From NCBI GenBank assembly GCA_036346355.1, contig CM070578.1, forward strand, positions 11,546,501 through 11,610,500: 64,000 nt of DNA, written 5' to 3'. Shown piece after piece: positions 22,660 through 31,947 of this stretch. The translations under genes were made by a program, and so were the position numbers. This DNA comes from Rhipidocladum racemiflorum. Lineage: Eukaryota > Streptophyta > Magnoliopsida > Poales > Poaceae. Below the pieces are notes generated by a model, which was not told the DNA's origin, searched no databases, and saw only the letters and a program-made list of their open reading frames with translations. The first letter of the stretch is position 1; the number at the start of each line of letters is the position of its first letter.

Positions 22660-24101
22660 TATTTGTGTTTTGAGTTCCCCCTGACTAGGCTTAAAAAGAA
22701 GATTACGGGGGCAAAATAGGAAGAAGGAAAATTTAAATGGTAATATTTTATGACAAGGCTGTCCAGGCCCCATCACCATACAGAGATCGCGTGTGTTTCA
22801 CATCACCCACCAACCACCATCAATGCATTTCTACTAGTAAGAGACATTGTAGTTGGTTCATACGTGCGTAAAGTTTATGAGCTTTTAACAGGAAGACCTC
22901 GTGAGATTTCATATACAAGAGACAAACATTGCTGTGCTGTTACGCTTTACGGTTTTTTTTTCCTCTCTAGACAACCTTGTTCCAGCAACGTGTATGCTCC
23001 CATAGAGAACCTGTGTGCCGGGTGCTTTCTGGCGGCCCTGGTTTTGCTGGAACGAAGCCCGGCGTTACCGCTTGCTGGCTCACGCCGTGCGTGCATTCTC
23101 CAATTCCCCCTCACACGCGCCCTTCGTGAAAGCGGGTGGCTGGCGCTGGTCCCCACCGTCCACCGCCGGTTGGACTGGATCGGTTGCTTCTGCCTGTTGG
23201 GCCCCGCTTGCGACGACCAGCTCCTACTGCTAGGCCATTTAGGCCGGTCCTGGGAGAACAAATGGGCCGAAAAACGTGTCTGAAAGGGAAGAAAAGGCCC
23301 AAATTGAACTGGGCCTCTTACTTCCCCAATCGGCACTAGGGCTGTATAAAAGAAAAGCCCGTTAGACTCGAATAAAATTGCTTGGATTATAATAATTAAT
23401 AAAATAAAAATTAAAACAAATCTATTTCAAAAAAAATGTTAACGAACTCGAATTTAAAATGACCACTTAAATGATCGTATTATGGGAATTTCGAAACATG
23501 CTCGATAGCCACCCCTGATCGACAACCGAATAAAAATTCGATCCCCACGCTCTTTTCAAAAAAGAAAAGAGGTAAAGAAGAGGAATTCGTTCTCCATGCG
23601 CACGGAATCGAAGACCATGTCACTCGCGATGCATAAGCAGCGCAAATCGATACAAAGCCTAGTGTTCGACTGGTAAACGAAGAGGTGTTAAGTAACACTC
23701 TGTCCTAATGAACGAAACGAAGATGGACGCGCATGTGTTGCGGCCTCCCTTGCACGCAAAACTTGCTCAGAAGAAATACGAGAAGAAACAGGCGCGTACG
23801 GATCGCAGAGATAGGTTCGTATAAAAGGATGCTCTTGTGCTCAAGCCGCAGCGATGGAGTGACAAGAAAAATCGATACAAAATCGCACCGCAAACTACAA
23901 AATCTTACCGGGCCTTACTTGGGATCAAAGGAAAAAAGATACCAGCAAAAATAAAATTCCCATCTATAGCAACCGGTGATTTTGCGAGAAAGGCACCGGA
24001 ATTTATAAAATATAAATAGAAAAGAGAAGCACCTGATTGTTTTGTCGCACAATCTCCAATCATATATACACACTGAATAACCCTACGTGCGCGCGCGCCG
24101 C
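22660..24101. other. Intergenic region with a GC-rich island, no gene supported
   Basis: A GC-rich stretch (22990-23330) is open in several frames but none has family motifs or a consistent codon bias, so I call no gene. It ends with AGGCCCAAATTGAACTGGGCCT (23296-23317), an inverted pair of TGGGCC site II motifs that often mark promoters of constitutively expressed plant genes, followed by CTGTATAAAAG at 23342. It could be a promoter with no recognisable transcript here. Confidence 0.4.
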
Positions 24102-24443
24102 TCACGGGGCGCCGGCACCGATGCAGGAGAAGACGCGGACGCTCCTGGCCTTGGGCAGCGCCACCCGCAGCCGCCGGTCCGGAGAGAGCCCCACCTCGCC
24201 CGCCAGCTCCTCCAGCGATAGGTTCCGCCGGTGCTGCCGACCCTCCGGCGCCGCCGCCGTCGCCGCGTGGAGCGGGGACCGCACCTGCTGCTGCAGCCAC
24301 CGCCGCCTCTGCTCCGGGTCGTCGAGGTCCACGGCGACGGCGGCGGAGACGAACCGGTCGTGCTCCGTGCCGCCGGGGTAGGCTGGCCGGCCGCTCCGCC
24401 GGTCCTTGATGGCCCTGTAGAGGAGCGGGATGAGGCCCTCCAT
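24102..24443 (-). CDS. Small uncharacterised plant protein, MEGLIP family (113 aa)
   Basis: The protein begins MEGLIPLLYRAIKDRRSG, and a start of the type MEGLIP..Y.AIK.R is shared by a family of short plant proteins of unknown role. An RRWLQQQVRSPLHAA segment (about residues 47-61) is followed by RRNLSLEELAGEVGLSPD (about 72-89) and a basic tail with LRVALPKARSVRVFSC. A longer frame opens upstream at 24575. The MEGLIP methionine is preferred because the family starts there and the upstream 44 residues overlap the TATA box. Codons are strongly GC-ended, as in many grass single-exon genes. I see no membrane helix and no catalytic motif, so no function is assigned. Confidence 0.72.
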   Translation of the reverse strand: MEGLIPLLYRAIKDRRSGRPAYPGGTEHDRFVSAAVAVDLDDPEQRRRWLQQQVRSPLHAATAAAPEGRQHRRNLSLEELAGEVGLSPDRRLRVALPKARSVRVFSCIGAGAP

Positions 24444-24488
24444 CTCGCGAATTGCGACTTGTGAGGTGAGGGGTTGGTGGGAGGCCCC

Positions 24489-24501
24489 TTTATAATTATA
24501 G
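24489..24501 (-). promoter_or_regulatory. TATA box of the MEGLIP-family gene
   Basis: On the minus strand the sequence reads CTATAATTATAAA, about 46-58 bases before the ATG at 24443. Confidence 0.55.
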
Positions 24502-24679
24502 CAGCACCTTCCATTTTCTTGTGCATGCTTCTTGAAATGGTAGACAAGCGGAGTTCGAGAGAAAATGCTATACACGCGGACATGATGCGATCAATTAGCT
24601 GGCTAGACGGCCCAGATCAACCATGACATTTCCTTGCGTGATCCAGGCCGTCAGCCGACTATGTGCGTACGGTCCGTTC

Positions 24680-24808
24680 CAATAAATATATTATAATTTT
24701 ATTAGATTTTATAAATATATTATAATAAAGATTAGTAGTTAAATCTATATTTTAAAGACTACTATGTCTATATTCACAACGATAAATAGACCGGAGGGGA
24801 GGGAGTAG
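24680..24808 (-). mobile_element. Partial Stowaway-like MITE
   Basis: The right end reads GGAGGGGAGGGAGTA, which on the minus strand is TACTCCCTCCCCTCC, the usual Stowaway terminus. The body (ATTATAATATATTTATAAAA on the minus strand) matches the one at 62335-62586. The left terminus was not found, so it is probably truncated. Confidence 0.5.
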
Positions 24809-26050
24809 CCTGTTGCCATTTGGATTTCTATTCTGTGCTTACTCGGTCGGAAGGCGGACTAGCTGGCTCGGAGGTGTATGATTTGAGGGCTGTGGTTTTT
24901 TAGGTACGGAGATTTGGTCCATGCTGGCTGCTGATTGGCTGGACGACCTCTTCTTAAAGAAAAACAAATTATTGCTGATGGAACGAACATATCCGTTGCT
25001 TGCCGTAGCAGCTTTGTAGGGCACTCGAATTGATTTCTGTCTTCTTTTACGGGTGATTCTTTGTATGTTATCGAGAGTTAATCCCATCTCTTATATGGCA
25101 CTCATTATCATTATGTCCATGATACATAGATCCTAATCTTATCTTATGTATCAATAGATTTCTTCCAGATTCCAATTAGACATAAAGAACTAATCCTTCC
25201 TTTAATTACCGCTCTCTTGCCGCGGTCGTCACCAACTTAGCAGTCTAACTGGAGTGGAGTACGAGTTACTACAAAATTCAGTCAAGCTAAATGCTACCAA
25301 TGTTCTACTTCTACGGTAATTCTACCCGCATGTTCCGGCGGGCTCTTGGAAGAAAAGAGTGATGGGTGGAAGAAAGAATCGAGATAGGAGCCGGACGTGT
25401 GTCGTGTTGCCTGTGAAGACCATTAGTACGACGTATGGAAAATCCTACAGCGTCATTAAGAAAGCATGTTGTTTTCCAGACGATAAATGCGCGGCGGATT
25501 CCATCTGAGGTAAGGCAGATCTGGCTGGAAGGGAGATAATGGGTTTAGAACAATCTAGGTTTTTGCATTAAATTGGTTTAAAATTGTATATAGATTGAAG
25601 TTATTTTAGATTCACAGTTATTTGAATCAGATCTAGATTTGGATCAGACTTGGACCATACGTTTTTCTACTAAATCACATTATTGCACGCATTATATGTT
25701 AATTCTAGTTACATATAAATAGCTTGAATCAAAGTTCAAACCTTTTTTTAGGAATAGATTGGACATAGGTTTATTAGTTTAGATTATATTGGATCAAGAA
25801 ATAAAAATTTAGATTTAAATTAGTTTTGTGCTGAGCCCATTATCACCGCCCCGACTCCAAAGGTGTACCATCCAGAGACTCCAATCGCTGAACAACTCCG
25901 ACCTGCCTGGCATCTTGACTAGTATAAACTGTCACAATATGATGATCTGGTTGCTTTTTATTTATCAGTCAACAATGGAATCGGCGGCAACATGAGTACA
26001 GGCTGTTGCTAAATATCAGTCTCTTGATTAATTCTGAGTTTCTGACAGCT
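24809..26050. other. Intergenic, AT-rich, no gene seen
   Basis: No frame of interest. The stretch 25540-25830 is an AT-rich run with repeated TTTAGATT/ATTGGATC words, probably an old repeat. Nothing else is recognisable. Confidence 0.4.
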
Positions 26051-26910
26051 AACAAAAATACCCCTCTGTAGCCGTTTGAAATAGCGACAGTCTCTCCGTC
26101 GCCATTTTAATTGGCTACAGAGGGGTGAATTTGAACCGTTGCCTCTCTGTCGTCAGCTGAAATGGTGCCAGAGGGTCTGTAGCCAATTGAAATAGCGACA
26201 GAGTCTCTGTCACCATTTCAACTGGCGACAAAGGGGCATTTTGGCTCACGCCGCAGCGAACAGAACCAGAGTCGAGCGGCAGAAAAAAGGAAAGAAAGAA
26301 AGCAGAGAAAGAGAGGAAAAAGGAGGAAGAAGAAGAGGGAGAGGAAGAGGGGAGGAGGAGGAGGAGGAGGAAGAAGAGGGAAGGAGACAATTGGGTCATG
26401 CGGGGCCTAAGATCCCTTCCCCTGGTTGCTATAGTAGAGAGTGTTCTTCGTGGCATCATGAAGTACTTTGTGAATCGTCATGGTAGGGCTGTCAACCGTA
26501 TGAATGATCCTGCTGTGAAATACTCCGAGATGATTTCTACATACATGGAGAAAAAGGGCAAGAAGGGGGAGGTGCATAAAGCATTGAAAAGCTTCGTTTT
26601 GAGATACTGTGTAAAGATAAAACCGGTCGTGGGACGAATCGGCGAAAAATTACTCATAAATGCATCCTACATAGGCAAACATGCGTATGCACCTGCAACA
26701 AGCCCCGTCTATTACACAGGCTATGCGCACACGTCATGGCTACCTGCTCAACAATCTGTATGGATCCGGGTATATTCTTGTCATAATTCTTCAATAAGGA
26801 AGCGGTGACGGCACCAGCAGCTTTGCAATTAGATTTGACAACACTTTGCGCACCGTGGACTGACTTTAGAATGTCTATTTCTCTCTCATCCATAGTGGAG
26901 TGACATGGCC

Positions 26911-26918
26911 TATAAATA
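26911..26918 (+). promoter_or_regulatory. TATA box of the captured GRF gene
   Basis: TATAAATA lies about 54-61 bases before the ATG at 26972, with a CAAC-rich leader between. It suggests the gene was captured, or is kept, with its own core promoter. Confidence 0.6.
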
Positions 26919-26971
26919 CCATAGCCACCCAGGCAACACTTCTTCACTACCCTATCCTCCACTACATTACA

Positions 26972-27653
26972 ATGACAAGCAGAGGAGGCACCTCAAGATG
27001 TGGGAGGGGTCGTCGGGGAAGACAGGGTAATACCGCACCTTGAACCGCCAACCCTTCATGGTTTCGAGGCCACGACCCTTCACTCGATGAATGTGATATC
27101 TACTGTCCCTACAACCACGATCCCCCTAGCTCAGATCTTCCCATTCGAACAAGGGATTACTACAACCCGAAAAATCCAATCCACCACGGCCGCCCACTTG
27201 ACCACTTAATTTGGTCAACATGCAAGCATGACCTCGACGCCATTGTCAAGGTTTCCAAGCGGCCTCTTTCTAGCCTAGGACGTCGTTTCTACCGATGCCC
27301 TCTATTCATGGTAACCACTACAAGTCTTACATACCATTCCACGCATGTATTGCTATATAACACGCACTCTTAACTTGCAGACCGAGGATTGTAAATACAC
27401 TGAATGGCTGGATAAACTATTTCCGCAAGCAGCTGAACATTGCATCGCCACATTACTGGTATGTCTTTATGAAAAGGAAGAGGAACTCATTGAGGTGAAA
27501 AACGAGAATGGCTAGCTCCGCAGGCAGAACTTAGAACTCTAGACCCAGAATGACAACCTACGCTGTCAAAGGCTCAGGGAGAGGAACAATGAGGAGGTCG
27601 TCCACCTCGGCAGCAACTACCATACTTACTGCTGCTGCAGCAATGCAACCTAA
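26972..27653 (+). pseudogene. GRF-type zinc-finger gene, nearly intact, inside the TIR element
   Basis: Exon 1 (26972-27310) starts MTSRGGTSRCGRGRRGRQGN and ends in the GRF core KRPLSSLGRRFYRCPLFM. A GTAACC donor follows, and a TTGCAG acceptor precedes exon 2 (27381-27653) in the same phase. Exon 2 reads TEDCKYTEWLDKLFPQAAEH and then a coiled-coil (EKEEELIEVKNEN...RLRERNNEEV). GRFYxC followed by C-x3-EW-D is the GRF zinc finger, a nucleic-acid-binding fold found in plant nuclear proteins and often within grass transposons. Three nonsense codons break it: TGA at 27041, TAG at 27513 and TAG at 27540. The frame is otherwise maintained with no frameshift. Its role in the transposon is unknown. 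Confidence 0.7.
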
Positions 27654-28360
27654 AGTTGTGCGTGCCACTACCGTGATCAGCAACCCCGTCCACATTGTCC
27701 CGACGATCAACACTTCATATGGGTGTCGTATGGTTACTCATTTGAGATTTTTGCATAGGGTACGACAGCCAGCATGACTGCTTTACAATTCCAAAAGGCG
27801 TGCATGTATCTTAGTTGTAGTTTTCGTTCATGGTTCCTCCATGTCGTCGCACCATGTCTCTTTGCATAATTTCTATATCATGTTGTGTCCATGATGTCAT
27901 ACTATGTAAACTATTATTTTTATATCATGCTATGTACCATTATATATTTGTGTACGTTTCCTGTTTTTAAATTATGCTATGCTATTTTCTTTCTCCTCTC
28001 CCTTTTTTTTCTTCTCTTCCTCCTCTTTCCTCCTATTCTTCTCCTCCTCATTTCTTTTTCTCCTTCTCTTCTTTTTTATTCCCTCTACCTCCTCTTTCTC
28101 CTCTCCCTTTTCTGTTTTGTGCTAAGGGGGCTCTCTGTCACACTTTGAATTGGCAACAGATAGCTATCGCTATTTCAATTAGTGACAGACTCTCTGTCAC
28201 CATTTTAAACGGCGACAAAGAGGTTGTCGCCATTTCAAACGGTAATAGACGGGTATTTTTGCTATTTTTTAATCGCTCTATTATTTCTGTAAATTTTCAT
28301 TAAAAATATATTATTTAAAAAAATCGCTATATACATGTATGAATTGAGACTTCACTTGTC

Positions 28361-29266
28361 TAGTGGCGGAATTAGAAAATTTTATATGAAGTGCACACTT
28401 CAAACTAGTGGCAGACCCAACGGAGGGTCAAAGGAGGCTAGGGCACATCCTACCCCCGACAAAACCACGGGTACCTATGAGGGTGGTGGTCGGTTGGGTG
28501 GTGAGCCAGCAGCCAGGCTATCGACCGAGGAGGGGCGAGTAGTGCAGCACCAGGGTCCGTGCGAGGGCTCTAGTACATCCACATGGCCAACGAGCTCGGC
28601 CCTGGGGCGGCAACAACCCGAGGCGACCCGGGGACGGCGTCTTTACGACGGCTTAGCAATGGTCGTGGGTAGCGACGAGGGCGCGACTCTCGGTCGGCAG
28701 CGCATGGCGGCCCGCAACCTTGGTGTATAGCGCCCAGCGCGGTGCGGTCAGCGAGGCAATGTGGTAGCGTGCACCTCGACCAAGCCATCCCAGAGCTCGC
28801 TGTGTCGCACTTAGAATTGCTGCGCATCGCGCCAGCCTTGGCCTGCTGCTGCCTCGGCGCCGTGCTCGCCTGCACCGCCGCGTTGCCCCCGACACTGCAC
28901 TGGCCGAGCCGCCCCGGCCTCGTCGTGTCTAAGCTCCGCCACTGCCCTTGCCGCATCGTTGTCGGTGAGCACCCCCCTAAAAATTGATCTTGGATCCTCC
29001 ACTGCTTCACACGTACAACTATATAGTTCTAAAAATTGATCTTGGATCCTTCACTGCTTTACATGTACAACTATATAGTCTTTATAATGATTTCATCAAC
29101 ATCATAAATCCAACACATATATTTAAAATTTACTAAAAATACAATATCAATAGTTATAAGATCTTAAAAATCCCGAACCACAAAAATCGAATCCAATTCA
29201 ATCAATAAATTTGGACAATTGAAGAGGTGATACTGTAAGTTTTTCAAAATTTTGGTTCTGCCCCTG
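28361..29266 (+). mobile_element. hAT-like non-autonomous element with perfect 8-bp duplication
   Basis: CACTTGTC at 28353-28360 is repeated exactly at 29267-29274. The element starts TAGTGGCGGAATTAGAAAAT and its other end, on the minus strand, starts CAGGGGCAGAACCAAAATTT. The NAG(G/T)GGC(G/A)GAA terminus and 8-bp duplication are those of hAT elements. The interior (28430-28975) is GC-rich but no transposase motif was found in any frame. It lies about 50 bp from the right end of the zinc-finger-carrying TIR element. Confidence 0.82.
28977..29081. repeat. Two tandem copies of a 52-bp unit inside the hAT element
   Basis: CTAAAAATTGATCTTGGATC followed by CTCCACTGCTTCACACGTAC repeats with a 52-base period and three or four differences. 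This kind of subterminal duplication is common in non-autonomous hAT elements. Confidence 0.88.
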
Positions 29267-29534
29267 CACTTGTCGGTTGTTACTTGTAAAGTTGTACTCT
29301 TGATGCCAAGTTTAGTGTCACTTGCAATGATAGCTAGTGATATATAGGCTAGCTAGCTTGTTTCTTCCTATTGTCCTGTCTTAGGACTGAATGGGGAACG
29401 AAGTTTCTCATTTCTAGCTCACACTCCTTAAAATTTCAATCCCGCTTGAACATAGGAATTTCACGTGATTATTATGAGAACTAATGGTATTGTTATTTTC
29501 GACAAAATTTCTGTGAAAGTCATGTGTTCCGAGC

Positions 29535-30071
29535 TAGGGCTGTGTATACGATATAATTGGTAAATATGGTTTGGTAAATATGATTTTTTTTCAAAACACG
29601 GTAATTGAAATGTGATACTAAATAGAACTTCGGTTCGGTATCGGTACATACCATAATATTTCGGTTCGGTATCGGTAAATACCATATATTACCAAACTAG
29701 CGTGAATTGTTTTTTTTTTCACTTATCTTTTGGATATCGATATGGTTTATAATACATACTTTGATCATTATCCTAATTATATGTTAGTAAAAATTATTAT
29801 ACACATTTGACTATTACTTTGACCAATCTAGTGATGTTGTTTTCATATGAAACTATACTTTATACACATTTGATCATTACTTTATCTAACTATACATGTA
29901 TTTTTTTTTTCTATTTCGGTTTACTCATGAGTTTTGCTAAAAAGCCATATCCCAAAAGTTAAATTTTTACCATACCATACTAAATACCATATTCCAATCA
30001 AACCGAATTGACCGGTTCGGTTCGATTTTTGGCACGATTTTTTCGATTCGGTAAAACCATGCACAACACTA
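29535..30071 (+). mobile_element. hAT-like MITE (537 bp) with 8-bp duplication
   Basis: The left terminus is TAGGGCTGTGTATACG and the right terminus, on the minus strand, is TAGTGTTGTGCATGG. TTCCGAGC (29527-29534) and TTCCAAGC (30072-30079) flank it, 7 of 8 bases identical. Inside are repeated TTCGGTTCGGTATCGGTA words and their inverse near the other end (GAATTGACCGGTTCGGTTCG). No coding frame. Confidence 0.78.
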
Positions 30072-30079
30072 TTCCAAGC

Positions 30080-31947
30080 ACAGGTTGCACTCTATCTCGA
30101 CTCCTCTTTTTTTCCCTCACGGATGGGACAGTTCACTTCAATTTGTTTCTACCTCATGATACTTAGACATGGAGTAGTTGTTCTAAAAGAAAGATAGTTA
30201 AACAAGGAGTGGTTGAGAGACCATCTTTACTCTCCCAACGAATGCTTCTTCTACCAACGGAAAGATGGAACTTTCCTTGATGCCGCTTGCTTGCCCCTGT
30301 CTCGCTTCCATCATCACCAAACGTGACCCATAAATCCATAATACAGAATTTAAAATGTCTTTTGCTAAGATCAAAAGGTTAGGTAATTCTTTCAACCAAA
30401 GACAAAACCAAATGGACATGTTTATCTAAGACATGTCATGGCGTCGTGGGTGACTAGGTTGTGTCGCTTTCTTTCCGTGTTTCTTTTGGATAGATCTCTA
30501 TTGCATTGGCTACCTAACCAAAAGTTTGAAGTGAAGCTGCACATGGTGAGTATTATGAATTTTAGAAATGCTAGTAAATTTTCATCCAAGACCTTATTGC
30601 CTGCATTTGAAGATTGAAAGAGTTTTTCATGGATAAAGACTAGTGCATGCTTTGCACAAGATGCTGATTGATGTTTTGCAAATCATAAGCAATTTGCAGC
30701 ATGTCAACATAACACGTCGCCGGCCCAGCTCAGCAGCTTTATCCTGCAGCCGCCAATGTAAACTAACGACACCGAAACCGAAGAAAAATGAACCATACTA
30801 GAAAGAGGAGATGACTCCAAGTGGTGGTAGTTACAAGTGGCTATCAAGCAAGATAGTTTTTTTTCCCCATTTTGCTTGATGCATCATCATTTCTTTCTTC
30901 ACAAAAGTTACATGATGTATTATCTTTTGTTGAATATTCTCTTCCCAATGTACCAGCAAAATCTCTTTAGAAAAAAAAAAGCAGCTGGTTGGTACATGAA
31001 AACTGAGACATTTGCAACATGTTCTTACGTGTCTAAATGCTTGAGGCATCGTGCCAAGTTTGAATTATAAATAACTAATGCTTTTTGACCCTGTCATTCA
31101 CCATTCTTTGTGTTATAATATGGAAGAGGATTTGGTGTTTTGTATAATAAAATATGGCCATTGTTGACATTATGACATGTAGCATAAACTTCTGGATTAC
31201 CTGCAGCTGCTGTTGTGTCCGCACTTCGCTTCCGGTGGTCTAAGCCACTCAAAGGAAGGCCAAAGCCAGGGGAGACAGACCTGCAAAGGAATGCTGAGCA
31301 AGCCCTGCCAATAATATATTGTGATGGCATCTTACAAGATCAATTTAACATGTCATGCATTATTTCCCAGCCGACGATACAGACTAGGATAAACCTAACC
31401 GTTTTTTGATTGACAAGAAGTGACAGGAAGAAAGAACTACAAATTCAATAAATGGGAAAATATATTACTGCTCCAGTAACTGGCAAGAAATAGCGTACAC
31501 AGCACTCCTCCAAGACAACAAATTTTACCAGAAATAAGACAATGTCATCACTTGTAGGCTGAAGTGAAAGAACGAACAAAGATAACAGCTTAAACCGTGC
31601 GAGTTCACAGCATCACGAGATAAAGAACATTTCACTTCATACTGGTTCAATGTACTAACAGTGTCATGTAAGCTGGCAACAAAATATTGACCAAGCTCAG
31701 CTGGCTAACTATACTGAACTGTTTGCGTCGCAAAATTCAAACTCCTCAGGCATACATGTGATTACATTTGCATGACGCTTTTACTGTTTGATCACCTTAA
31801 CATAAAAATGGACACAAGTGATTTTTTGATGTACAACAATCTTCTGAAGAAAATTTAACAGTTAATCTAGAAGGAATAGCGAGATAACTTTAGGCAAGTG
31901 TCGACAACCCCCCTGTAACATGGTCATCATCAGTTTTGTAGCAATAT
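30080..31947. other. Intergenic region and 3' flank of the RPAIN gene
   Basis: No gene could be established. A plus-strand frame at 31206-31409, preceded by an acceptor-like TTACCTGCAG, reads KPLKGRPKPGETDLQRNAEQ and looks exon-like, but I recognise no family and no neighbouring exon. The last few hundred bases (about 31450-31947) are probably the 3' untranslated region of the minus-strand RPAIN gene. Confidence 0.4.

Larger units (their letters stand above)
26052..28310 (+). mobile_element. TIR DNA transposon carrying a captured zinc-finger gene
   Basis: The left end reads CAAAAATACCCCTCTGTAGC, then CGTTTGAAATAGCGACAG. The right end, read on the minus strand, is CAAAAATACCCGTCTATTAC, then CGTTTGAAATGGCGACAA. 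The inverted similarity continues through alternating GCGACAGAG/TTTCAATTGGC blocks for about 200 bp. It then runs into a purine-rich tract on the left (26275-26390) mirrored by a pyrimidine-rich tract on the right (27985-28110), so the inverted repeats reach about 300 bp. The right end goes on into an AT-rich stretch with ATTATTTCTGTAAATT, also present in the MITE at 60887-61154; the left end lacks it and is probably truncated. Long inverted repeats around a host-like gene suggest a Pack-MULE type element, but no target-site duplication was found and the superfamily is uncertain. Confidence 0.65.

Noticed and set aside
22750..23283. 177-residue plus-strand ORF after the membrane-protein gene
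   Set aside because: Composition changes abruptly along it, a minus-strand frame overlaps the same GC-rich part, and there is no motif, promoter or splice support.
28570..29010. 146-residue minus-strand ORF
   Set aside because: It lies inside the hAT element, runs into its tandem repeat and competes with open frames on the other strand; no domain is visible.
31206..31409. Plus-strand exon KPLKGRPKPGETDLQRNAEQ
   Set aside because: It has an acceptor-like start and an open frame but no recognisable family and no partner exons, so it is mentioned only within the intergenic entry.
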